Assembly: GCF_030867145.1 (NCBI RefSeq)
Contig: NC_134434.1
Span: 7,936,001-8,000,000 of the forward strand
Reading direction: 5' to 3'
Length of the DNA: 64,000 nucleotides
From: Opisthocomus hoazin
Lineage: Eukaryota; Chordata; Aves; Opisthocomiformes; Opisthocomidae
Shown: positions 44,258 through 56,200 of the stretch, in pieces
How positions within the stretch are numbered: the first letter of the stretch is position 1
How the letters are laid out: every line of letters begins with the position of its first letter
Position numbers and translations under genes: made by a program
The notes under the pieces: model-generated
What the model saw: only the letters and a program-made list of their open reading frames with translations
What the model was told of the DNA's origin: nothing
Databases searched by the model: none

Positions 44258-47200
44258 GTGAGTGGCCGCGGCCCCGCGGACCCCCGGCAGCCGCCGCTCG
44301 GGGGTCCCTGCCCGGGAAGCCCCCCCCCGCCTCCGGCTCAGCCCCGCACCGCCGCGAACGGAGCAGCCCCGCGAACGGAGCAGCCCCGCGCCCGCACCGC
44401 CGGGCAACGCCGCGACCCCCGGCATCGACCCGCGGTCCCGACCCCCGGCACCGGGAACGACTCCCAGCTCCGATCCCCGGCACCGGGACCGACTCCCGGT
44501 ACCGACCCCCGGTACCGAACCCGGCATCGACCCCCGGTCCCGACCCCCAGCCCCGACCCCCGGCACCGGGACTGACCCCCGGTACCGAACCCGGCATTGA
44601 CCCCTGGCCCCGACTCCCAGCACTGGGACCGACCCCTGGTCCCGACCCCAACCCAGACCCCCAATACCAAGCCCCGAGACCGACCCCCGGCCCCATCCCC
44701 CTGCCTGGACCCCCAGCCCCGACCCCCAGCCCGGACCCCAGCCCACACCGAGCCCTCCCGGTGCCTCCCCCCATCCCGGGGGCTCCGCGGGCATCCCTGG
44801 GTCAGGACGGGGGTGACGGCGCTGGGGATAACGGGGGGCGGTGGGCTGCAGGGGGACGGTGCCCGGGGCTGAGCCTCCCCCCCCCCCCGCTGCCTGGCCT
44901 GGGCTGGGGGGGCTGCTGGTGACCCCTCAGGCTGGGGGGTGCCCGGGGGGCTTGGCGAGTGGCGTTTCGGGGCGCAGGCGGTTACGTAAAGGCGCGGTGC
45001 TGGGACCCGGGCCGCGTCGCAGCGGCGGGAGGATGCTGCAGGCGCGGGAGCGGAGCGGGGGCTGGCTTTTGTGCCTGCGTGTTTTGGGGCTGCGGCAGCA
45101 GCAGCCTCCCCCCCCTCCTCCTCTGCCTCCCGCTCCCCGGCTGCCGCCTCGCCGCGCGTCCGTCCAGCTGCGGGCATCGCACCGGCGTGGGGCGTCGGGA
45201 GCCCCTCGTGTGCCGCACCCGCTGCCCGAGGCGGGAAGCCACGGCGAGGCGCGGGAATGTCCGGCGGGGCTGGCGACGCGCTCGCCACCGGCCCTTTGTT
45301 CGCCATCACCGGGGAAAAACGCGCGTCGGGGTCCGGCAGCCGAGCAACGGCGCCGCGGCTCCCACGCCTCTGCCATCGCCGCGTCGCCGGCGCTGGACGC
45401 GGTGGCTCTGGCTGTCGGTGCCGGGTTCGCGGTTCCTCTGGTCGCGGCACACCGCTCCCGCTGCCCCGGCCCTGCGTCCGGTCGGAGTCCGCGGAGGGAT
45501 TTAAAAATGAACCACGCCAGGACTCACCAAACCGCGTCCCCGTCGCCGGAGACTGTGTCCCCAGCCCGCTCAGCACCGATTTCTGTTGGGGAGAAAAACC
45601 TCTTTATTTGCATCAGAATTGCGGCAGCGCCGGGTTTGCTGCCCACGGCCCCCGGTGTGATTTTTCTCGGGGATTTTGCCGGGCGCCCCGTGTGCCGCGC
45701 TGACCCCGTCTCAACCGGGGGGTTTGCAGGGCACCTTTGGTTTAAAAATCCTCCTGCGAGCGGGTTTCCATCGCTGCCCGCTGCCGCGCACCCCGGGCTC
45801 GGCCGCTGCCGTACGGCTGCCGCCCACGGGTCCTGGCGGGGGGGAGGCGGAGGGGGGAACAAACCGTGTTCGCAATTTCATGGCTGCGTTGGGTTTTGTG
45901 GATTTGGCAGCACCTCCTGCCTGCGCGGCATCGCCGGGCGCCCGCACCGTCCCCGTTTCCCCGGCATTTGCTTGCGCCGGCGTGGAAGAGCTGTGCAGGG
46001 CACGGTGGCACCGTGGCCGGGGCATGGGACGGCACGGGGGGCTCTGGCTCCGCGGGGGGAGTGGGGATGCTCCTGGGTTGGCGTCCCCACGTTCTTGAAG
46101 CCGCTTGGCTCCACGGTCAGGGGTGCCCGCACCGGGCTGTGCCGGTTGCCCGGGCCAGCGTGCGTGGCTCGGGGGGCTCTGGGCGGGGGTCCCAGCCCGG
46201 CAGCCTCGTGGTTCCTGTCTCCGATACGGTGGGCGCAGCGCCGGAGCCACCGGTGCCGGCGAGGGGCATGGCCATGCTGCCTGCCCCGGGCTGGATCCCC
46301 TGGGCTTCCCGCGGGAGCTGGGTGCCCGCTCCCTGCCCTGGCAGCGCCGCGACCTGCCGCAGCGGTGTGCCCCGGGTCAGCGGTGCGGAGCTTTGGGGTC
46401 CGCGGCACCCCGTCGTGGCACCCTGTCATCTCGCAGCGAAGCCGATGGCCGCTGCTGGGGGACACGAGGGGGTCTCTGCCGGGGGACGGGGCTGCTCCCC
46501 TCCTCGCCCCGCTGCCCTCCCACCGATTTCTTCTTCCCCCTTCTCCCCCTCCCCCGCCTGTCCCAGCCCTGCTCCCAATCCCGCGGCGGCTGGCGAGGTG
46601 TCGCTGGCTGCCGGTGGCTGCGGTGTCACCGCTCCGGCTGCGGGACCCTTGTCCTGCGCCCCGGGGTCTGGGGGGGTCGTGTGCCGGGACAGCGCACCCA
46701 CACCGGGGTCAGCCGGGGCTGGAGGAGCTGGGGAGGGGTGGGGGTCGGGGGACAGCGTGGGGTCCCCCCCAGCCCTGTGTTTGCAGTCCCGGCTGCCACG
46801 TGCTGCCGTCCTCTGCCCCACGCGGCAGCGGCAGCTCGGCGAGTCCCGGTGCTCGGCGTCCGGCGTCACCATCCGCTCCTGGCGCGGTGATGGGAAAGGA
46901 CTGGGGGGACTGCGGTGGCAAAGGGGCCGTAGTACCCAGAAGGACCCCCGAAATCCAAACCCAGGGCTGGGCCCCTGCCACGCTCCCGCCTTGGTGCCAA
47001 CCGTGCCGCCAGTGACGCCGGGGGGGACGGGGAAGGCGCCGCTGGGGCTGGACGCAGGGGGGGATTTGGGGCAGGGGGTGGGAGCTCCTCAGGTGGGGGA
47101 TGGGGGTGGCAGCTGTGGGGGTGGGCGAGCCCCCACCCCGGCACAGCTTGGCAACGGGGCTGCCACGGGAAATGGCGTTGGCGCAGCGCTGCGGTGCGGC

Positions 47201-50200
47201 CGGCGACTGGGCCCTGCTCAGCGGGGGGACGCGTCCAGGCAGCTGGCAGCGCCGTCCCCGGGGGTCCCGCTTTGCTCCCCCCTTCTCCCCTCCTTCCTCC
47301 CGCACGTGGGCAGCTGCGTTCGGCGTGGTGATACGGATCCCTGTCAAAGCCAATTAGCAGAAATTAATACGCCGGGGTTGAAAGGGCTCCGCGCCCCGGG
47401 GGGCAGCGGGCTGTGACTCCCGGGCTGCCTGCCCGGTGTTCCCGGCTCTCTGTGGGACACCGAGTGCCAGAGCAGCCCGCGGGCTCTGCCCACCCCGGCA
47501 CCGCGGGCTCCTGGCCGGAGCGGGGCCCCGGTGCCCGCCGCGCCGTGCCACGCAGCCTGCCGCGGCCCAAGCCTCGCCGTCCCGGCGGCACCGGGGCAGA
47601 GACGCCGACGCCAACGTGCTGCCCGGCTCGGGGCTGCAGCGGGGGCTGCGCTGTGCCCCTGCACCCGTGGCTGCATCCTTCCCGCTGACACGGGGGTCTG
47701 CATCCAGCTGGGGGGTCTGCATCCAGCCTGCAGGGTCTGCAGTTATCTGGGGGGTCTGCATTTAGCCAGGGGGGGTCTGCATCCAGCCGGGGGCTCTGCA
47801 TTTATCTGGGGGGCTCTGCATTTAGCCGGGGCTCTGCATTTAGGCAGGGGGTCTGCATCCAGCTGGGGGGTCTCCATTTATCTGGGGGGCTCTGCATCCA
47901 GCCAGGGGTCTGCATCCAGCCAGGGGTCTGCATTTAGGCAGGGGGTCTGCATTTAGCCGGGGGCTCTGAATTTAGCCGGGGGTCTGCATTTAGGTGGGGG
48001 GTCTGCATCCAGCTGCAGGGTCTGCACTTAGCCAGGGGTCTGCATTTATCTGGGGGGCTCTGCATCCAGCCAGGGGGTCTCCATTTATCTGGGGGGTTCT
48101 GCATTTAGGCAGGGGGTCTGCATTTATCTCGGGGGTCTGCATTTAGCCAGGGCCTGCCCAGTGCTGGCTGCCTGCGGCTGAGGCAGGGCAGAGCGGGCGA
48201 CTCGCGCTCCCCAGGTTTTCCCTTGACCGTGCCACGCTGCCGCGCATCCCCCCCCGTTCCCTGGGCTGGCAGATCCCCACCGGGCCAGGCAGCCCCTGCC
48301 GCGGCTCAGAGCGGCTGCCGGGCCGCGCTCGTCCCACGGCCGAGAGGTTTCTGCCCCGTGCCGCAGCGGCTCGGCCGCCTGTGACAGAGGACGGGGGTCC
48401 CGGCCGTGCCCCGCAGCCGCTGCTCGTCTCCGGCTGCTCCTGCCCTGGCGAATGCCCCGGGACGGGGGGCTTTGCCCGACGGGGTGGGCTGAGCTGGAGG
48501 GACCCCGTGGGGACGTGGCACGAGACGCCGGGCTGGGGCAGCCGTGGAGAGGGCCGGAGGGTGACGGTGCTGGTGCTGCGAGGAGCTGAGCCGTGCTGAC
48601 TCAGCACGGCCGGTGGCAGGAAAATAAATCTCCTGTGGGCATTAATCCCCCTGACAGCACGGGGAAGCGTCGGCGGAGCGTGCTGCCCAGCCGTCGCACG
48701 GCAATCGCTGCCGGAATATCGCTCGCCCTCGGCTGAGCGCCGGGAGCTGCTCCAGCTCCCGACGCCCGGGGGCACGGGGGGCACGGGGAGCGTCCCGGCT
48801 GGCACCGGAGCTGGCGCGAGGCTCTCGGTGGTGCTCGGGGCTGGCCGAGGCGTGGGGAGGACGCAGGGCTGGCGGGCATGGGGGGCTTGGCGCCGGGGGA
48901 AGGGGGAGCGGGGCCAGGATTTCCTGCAGAGCCACCGGCCCCCAGCCCAGGACGAAGGCAGCGAGCCCCATGGGGGGGTCCCACTTCCCATCCCTTCCCC
49001 GCTGCCAGCCGCGGCCGGCGTCCTCCTCCGCAGCCTGGTGCCAGCAGCCGTGTTAACGCGGTTTGTTTTAATTACTGGAGCGAAGGAAAATTCCAGCGTA
49101 GGCAAACGCAGTAACTGGAGCAGCAGTGCCCGCCTGGCTGGGCAGCGGCTGCCTCTTGCCCGCCATGCCTGGGCATGGAGCGGCTCTCCCATGGGCGCTC
49201 CCGTCGCAGCTGTGCCGGGGTGTCCCGCTGCCGGGCTGCGGCGTCGGCCTCCGTGACCCTGCGTCTGTCCGAAATACCAGTGAGGCTGGGTGCTCCTGCG
49301 GCGGCTGCACCCCGGGAGGGTGTTGGGGAGCGGGGCCGAGACCCGCTCCTGCCCTTGGGTCATCGCTGCCGCTGACGCCGCGGCGAAGCGGGGTGTTTTC
49401 TGGGCTCCCCGGTCTGTGTGTTCCCATGCGCGTGGGGGCCGGTGGTTTGGGGTCCGCGGGGCTGGCCGAGCGCAGGCGTGGTGCGGAGGGGTGCCGGGCT
49501 GGCCGGTGCTGAGCATCCCCCCGGTTCGTGCCGCCAGCATCCTCGACGCTGAGCCCCGCTCCCAGCCGTGCCATGGGCTGCAGCAGCCGCGGTCTGCATC
49601 GCGCCGGGGCTGCCGTGGGGGATCCCCAGGAGCAGGGGTCTCTGGCACGCGCTGCTGCTCGGGGCCGGGACTGGTCACCGCGGCTCCGGGTGGCTCCGGC
49701 CACCTCCCGCTCTACCGGCACCGTGGCTGCAGCAGCCATGCAGGAACCCTTTGCCATCAACCCCCGGGGTCCTGTCCGCGCCCCTCGCCCAGTCCACCTG
49801 GGTGGTGTTCGGGTGCGCCAGGCAGCGCCGAGCCCTTGGCCGCTGCGGGATGCTCAGCGATCCTCACAGCGACGGCTCCGCGTGGCTCCGGGCTGCGGGG
49901 CAGGCGGGAGGGGAGCCCCCAGCTTCGCCGCCGGAGCTGCTCGAGGCCGGCGGGGCTGCGGCTGCCAGACCCTGCGCCCCGGTTTCTGCCTGCGCCGCAG
50001 AGCATCCCCCTGCCCGCTCGCCACTCCGTTCCCGAGCCGAAGCCTCACGTTTCATAACGCCGCCGAGCATTTCTGATAAAAATAGGCTGCCCTGCTCCGC
50101 GCTGCCTCGCTCCGCTCTTACGTAAACGCCGCTGCGAGAGCCCCAGCCGGTGCCGCGCGCTGATGGCGGTGAGACCGCGGTGCCGTGCTCGAGGGCAGCC

Positions 50201-53200
50201 CGGCTGCTGGCACCGCTGCCGGCACGGGGCTGGCGGGGTCCCTGGGGGGCTGCGGGCTGGGGAGGGGTGGGCGCTCCCCAAAGCGCGAGGGGCCAAGGCT
50301 GCTCCCTGTCCCCCGTGGCAGCGGCGTTGCCGCGATGCGGCCGGAGCGTCCGTGCTGGCGTGGGAGGCTTCGCAGCCCCCGGTTTGGAGCTGACTTAAAT
50401 CGTGGAGCGGGGGAATCGGGTTTGGACGCTCGGCTGCGTCTTGCTTCGCCCGTGTGTTTGCGCGCCGCTGTTTTCTCAGAAAATGGAGAAAGTCGGTGGC
50501 GGCTGGGCGGTGGCGGCTGAGCGCGGCGCCGCGGCAGGGCAGGCTCCGGCCGAGGAGCTGGGGTTGTTTCTCATCAGGCCGCCACGCTCGGTGCCTGCAC
50601 AACAACGACGCGGCTCGGCCGGTGCTTATTACAGTCCTAATTTTTATTTCACCACGTTAGAAAATGACGGATGATCTTTTTTTGATTTTCCATCTAATTA
50701 TTTTTTTACTGCTAATTCATCCCAAGATGATAAAACCAGAACGAAAAGGCAAGAATCAATCCTTTTAAAATACTTCTGCGTCGGTTAAATAAGCCCCCGT
50801 TAAAAGATACAGCAGGAGAACAGATTAACGAGGCGTGCCTTGCATTCGGAATTAACCGAGCCATTAATCACCGGGGAGGCTGGCCGGACGGCGCTGGCTG
50901 TTCCTGGTGGCAGAGGGTCTCCAGGGCTGGGGGGTACGGGGTGCTGCTGCCTCGCGCCCCGCTTTCGGCTGCGACGGGGTGCACGGTGCCCGCGGCGCGG
51001 CGGCGGACGGTGCTGTGGGTACCGGCTCCGTGCCGGGCGCCTGGGTGGCACCAGTGGGGACGGCCAGACCTGAGCCTGCTCCTGGCTGCTCCCGTGGCAG
51101 AAGGGACCCGGGCTTAGGGGTCCCGCTTCCCCCCCGCTGCCCAGCTTCGAGGAAGCTGCTTTCCCCGTGCCTCAGTTTCCCTCTGGAGTGGCGGGCTGCA
51201 GGGAGCAGCCTCGTGGCTGCGTGTGAAATGGCAGCAGATGGTTCCTCGCTGCTTGGGTGCGGGTGGGTGAGCAGAGCCGGCAGGGTGGGAAATCGCCCAG
51301 CGGGAAGCTGCCCGTGGGCCCGCGCGGTGCCAGGGCCGTGTCTGTGCCGGGAGAGCTGCCAGGCAGCGGGGTGCTGAGCCCGCTGCGGCTGGAGGAGCCG
51401 GCGGGCCCTGGGTGGGCAGACCCAGCCCCAATCCCTGGCTGAATCCTGCTCCGATCCCTGCCTGAATCGTACCCCCGATCCCTGCGCAAATCCTGCCCCA
51501 GTCCCTGCCTGAATCCTGCCCTGGTCCCTGCCTGATCCCTGCCCTGATCCCTGCTTGAATTGTACCCCCGATCCCTGAGCTGGTGCCTGCCCGAATCCTG
51601 CCCCGATCCCTGCCTGATCCCTGCCCGATCCCTGCCCCGATCCCTGTCTGAATCCAGCCCTGCTCCCTGCCTGCTCCCTGCCCAAATCCTGACCCAGTCC
51701 CTGCTGTAATCCCTGCCTGAATCGTACCCCCGATCCCTGCCCCAGTCCCTGATCCCTGCTTGAATCCTGCCCGAATCCTGCCCAATCCCTGCCCCGATCC
51801 CTGCCCCAATCTCTGCTCCCTGCCCAGATCCTGCCCCGATGCTTGTCCAGATCCAGCCCCGATCCCTGCCTGAATCGTACCCCCGATCCCTGCCCCAGTC
51901 CCCGATCCCTGCCCCGATCCCTGCCCCGATCCTGCCCGCCCCCAGCCCCGGCTGCAGGGCGCTGCCCCCCCGGCCGGTTCGTGGCGCGGGGGTGGGCGCG
52001 GGGGGTGCGGCGCAGGGGCAGGGGGAGATGCGGGGCCAACGCTCGGAGCCCCCCTTCCCCCCCCGGGGGCAGCGACCCGCGGGGAAACTGAGGCACGGGA
52101 CCGCGGCTTGCGGGAGGGGGGGTGGTGTCGCGGCGTGCGGAGCGTGTGCGGGGAGGGGGGGCGGGGGGGAGCCCCGGGCCGGGAGCGCGGAGCTGCGGGA
52201 CCTTGCTCCGGCCCTTCCGCACACGTCAGCCGCCGCGCCGGGCCCCGCACCGCCCCGCACCGGGGGGGACGCGGGGGAGGCGGCAGCGGCCCATGGCGGG
52301 CGCGGGCACCCGGCGAACGTGAGTCAGCACGGGCGGGGCGGCGGCGGGCTGCGGGGCCGGGACCACCCCCGACCCTCCCCCAGGCTGCGGGGCCGGGACC
52401 ACCCCCGACCACCCCCCAGGCTGCGGGGCCGGGACCCCCCCCGGGACCCTCCCCCGAGCTGCGGGGCCGGGACCCCCCCCTGGGCTGCGGGGTCGGGACC
52501 CCCCCCGGGACCCCCCTCCTTCCCCCGGGCCTGGCAGCAGCCGGCGAGCGGCGGGGGGGGGCGCAGGCGGGGCTCTGCCTGCTGCGGGGGGCGGGTGGGC
52601 AGCGCGGGACCCGCCGCACCCCACCACACCCCACTGCACCCCACTGTGCTTCACTGCACCCTGCTGCACCCCACCACGCACTGCTGCACCCCACCGCACC
52701 CCACTGCGCCTCACTGCACCCCACTGTGCTCCTCTGCACCCCGCTGCGCTCTGCTGCACCTCACTGCACCCCGCTGACCCCCACTGCACCCCACTGCACC
52801 CCGCTGTCCCCCACTGCACCTCACTGCACCCCGCTGTGCCCCACTGCACCTCACTGCACCCCACTGTCCCCCACTGCACCCCACTGCACCCCGCTGTCCC
52901 CCACTGCACCCCGCTGTGCCCCGCTGTGCCCCATTGCACCCGGCATGCCCGGTCTCTCCCTGTCGCTGTTCTGCGCCCGTTGGCAGGGCTCAGTGGCATC
53001 ACTGGGCTCAGGGCTCGGTGTCACCAGCTCAGGGCTTGGTGGCATCACCGTGCTCAGGGCTCAGTGCCACCCGGCTCAAGGCTCAATGTCACCAGCTTAG
53101 GGCTTGGTGGCATCACTGGGCTCAGGGCTCGGTGTCACCCGGCTCAAGGCTCGGTGTCCCCGGTCAGGTCGCTGCCCCGCACCAGCCCTGGGTGCCGCGG

Positions 53201-56200
53201 TTGGTGCTGGCCGGGCTGGCGGGTGCACCGAGCTGGCTGTTCTCAGCCGGACCCCCGTGGTCTGGGGTAGGGGGGGGGGAGAGCTGCGGTGCTGCGGCTG
53301 GAAGAGCCCCACGGGACCCCCGTGGCTGGGGTGGGGGGGTCGTGACGGTGCCGGGCAGGGCTGCGCAGGGGTCCCGGCCCTCCCGGGGTGATGACCCCCC
53401 GACGTACCCCGGCGCGGTGTGCGGGGCTCAGCCGTGGGTGCTGCCCCCCACCCCCATAATGCTGGGTGCACCCCCCTGCACCCCAGCTTGGCCCCAAGCC
53501 CCAAGGCCCTGCACCCCGAGGCCGCGGCGGAGGGGAGATGGCCGAGCGGCTGCCGGGGAGCAGCTCAGGGTACCCCAAGGCTGGCGGGGGGCAGGGGGCC
53601 GGTGCCAGGGGACCCCGCTTCTCCCGGGAGAGCGGGGAGCGGTGGGACCCCGACTTCTCTGGGGGGCACTGGGGTCCATCACGGCGCGCGCAGCCGGCCC
53701 TGCTCCCTGCGCCCCACTGCCCGTTTTGGGGTGACTTTGGCCTCTGACGCGATGCCGCGTTTCCCGTTGCCGTACCGAACCCCCGCACCGTGGTTACCGG
53801 GAAGGGCAGCCGCCGGGGGTGGTGGGTGGTGGTGGTGGGTGGTGGGTGCTGGTGGGTGCCCCTGCCCTGGCTGGGCTGCTTGCGGCTCCCAGGTCGCCGG
53901 TTGTGCAGATGGGGAAACTGAGGCAGGAGCAGCCGGCCCTCGGGGGCGGGCTGGCGTGGAGAGCGGTGTCGCGGTGGGACAGGCTGCGGCCGCCGCGCTG
54001 CGCGTCGACGCTGCGAAGGCTCCGTGCGGTGACTCACTGTCTCACCGTCCCGCTGCCCGCGGAAAATGGCGACGTTCCCGGCGCAAAGCGTGTTCGCCAT
54101 GGCAACCGGCGGGAAGGCGGGGGAGCGCCAGCCCCCGCTGCCCCAGGCTTCGGCGTGGCGTCCCCCGGCCTCACAAGATGGCTCCGGAGCTCCGGGGCTC
54201 CTTTGCCAGCGCCGGCCAAGAGTTCGGCGTGGCCCGCGCCGCGCCGGTGTCCGCTTGCCAGCGTGCCGGACCGCAACGCGCCATGTGGTGCCGGGAGCAG
54301 CCGCGCGCTGCCGGCGCCCACCATGGCTGCAGGACCCTCCCCGGACCCGGTGTCCTTCGGGTGCCGGCTCAAGGGCGCGGGGGAGCGGGCGGCGCGGTGC
54401 GGGGCCGGGGATGGGCGGTGCCCCGCGGTCCCATGCGTGGGAGCGGCATCTGCGTCCCCGAGGGGCTCGGCGCCACGCTCGGAGGCCTGGGGAGGGTCCG
54501 TGGCGCTGGGCTGGGGTTGGGGGGCCATGGGCTGGGGCAGGGCACCCGTCCAGCCCTGATGTCTCGCGAGAGGGCACCGCGCTGGGCAACGCACTGGGCA
54601 CTGCGGGGCTGCGTGCGGGTCCATTGCCACCATCACTGCCATCGCCACCATCACCGCCATCGCCACCATTGCCACCATCACTGCCATCGCCACCCACTAC
54701 CGCCATCGCTGCCACCACTGCCATCGCTGCCACCACTGCCATCACTGCCATTACCACCATTGCCGCCATTGCCACCATCACTGCCATCGCCACCATCGCC
54801 ACCATTGCTGCCATCACCACCGTCACTGCCATTGCCACCATCACCCCCATCGCCGCCATCACCACCACCGTGCTCCTGGCCGCCCCGAGGGGACGCGCAG
54901 CCGGAGCGGGGCGCTGGTTTTGGGGTGCGCTGGTGCCCGGCTGGGAGGGGCAGCATCCCCATCGCCGTGCCCGGTGGGGCTGGGGTCCGGGGCGGGAGCC
55001 GCGGCTGCGGTTCGCCGAGCGGTGCTTACGGCACGGCGCGGAGGCAGAGCTGTTTGTGTCCGCGGGAGCGGGGGCTGTGCCGGGCCGGGCTGGGGGGTCC
55101 CGGCCAGGCTGGGGGGTCTCCCACAGACCCCCTCCCCGGGGGGTCCCGTCGCTGGGCTCCGCGGAAGGGACTTCTCGGCCCCCTGGCTGCCATCCGGCCT
55201 TGGCGCTGCCGCGGTTGGTGCCGTACGCGCCAAACCCCGGGGCTCGGGTGGGCTGGGGGTCTGGGACCCCGAGCCGCTGCACCCTCCCTCCATGGTGTCA
55301 TTGCCACCGCGCCTCCCCGCGCCCCCATCCCGCTCCGTGCGGGGTCCTGCCTGGGCTCTGGGGTCCCTCCGGGGGGGCCCTGCCCTGAGCCCCCCTGTCC
55401 CCGCAGACGGCACCCCCCTCAGCGAGCTCTCCTGGTCCTCCTCGCTGGCCGTGGTGGCCGTGTCCTTCTCGGGGCTCTTCACCTTCATCTTCCTCATGCT
55501 GGCCTGCCTGTGCTGCAAGAAGGGGGACATCGGCTTCAAGGTGAGCGGGGGGCGTGGGGCTGGGGGGTGCAGGAGCCCCCGCGTGGGGGACAGCGCTGCG
55601 CGGGGGGAGCTCAGCCCCGCCGCCTGCCAGGGCTCAGCATCACTGAGGGTCATGTCCTGACCCAGCGAGGGTCCCCAGTCTGCAGAGCCTGGGTCTGTGG
55701 GGCTCAGCATCTCTGTGGGTCATATCCTGATGCAGGCAGGATCCCCAGCCTGCACAGAGCCTGGCTCTGTGGGGCTCAGCATCTCTGTGGGTCATATCCC
55801 GACCCAGGCAGGGTCCCCAGCCTGCACAGAGCCTGGCTCTGTGGGGCTCAGCATTGCTGTGGGTCATATCCTGACCCAGCTGGGCTCTCCACCCTGCAGA
55901 ACCTGGCTCTGTGGAGCTCAGCATCTCTGTGGGTCATATCCTGATGCAGGCAGGGTCCCCAGTCTGCACAGAGCCTGACTCTTTGGGGCTCAGCATTGCT
56001 GAGGGTCATGTCCTGACCCAGCGAGGATCCTCAGTCTCCACGGAGTCTGGCTCTGTGGAGCTCAGCATCTCTGTGGGTCATATCCTGACCCAGGCAGGGT
56101 CCCCAGTCTCCACAGAGTCTGGATCTGTGGGGCTCAGCATCGCTGTGGGTCATGTCCTGACCCAGCCAAGCTCCCTGCCCTGCACAGGCCCTGGAAGCTG

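Larger units (their letters stand above)
44258..55406 (+). other. AATK: AATK intron 1, 11 kb, minisatellite-rich
   Basis: A large GC-rich intron separating the first exon from the transmembrane exon. It holds at least seven tandem-repeat blocks, described separately, several AT-rich islands and no CR1 that I can recognise. Very long open frames (for example 44841-47015 and 53419-55944 plus, 53243-55282 minus) come from GC-rich repeats with few stop codons and lack homology or splice support. YY1-like AAAATGGCG (54063) and AAGATGGCT (54175) motifs lie in a CpG-rich patch at 54040-54340 that could be a minor promoter. Confidence 0.7.

Noticed and set aside
44841-47015. A 724-codon open frame on the plus strand in AATK intron 1
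   Set aside because: GC-rich sequence with few chance stops. The peptide is Pro/Gly/Arg/Ala-rich with no domain, has no splice or Kozak support and is matched by equally long shadow frames.
53419-55944. An 841-codon plus-strand frame and a 679-codon minus-strand frame over the same area
   Set aside because: Both owe their length to a triplet-based repeat at 54617-54868 and to GC-rich flanks. The plus frame passes over the true AATK transmembrane exon in another frame.
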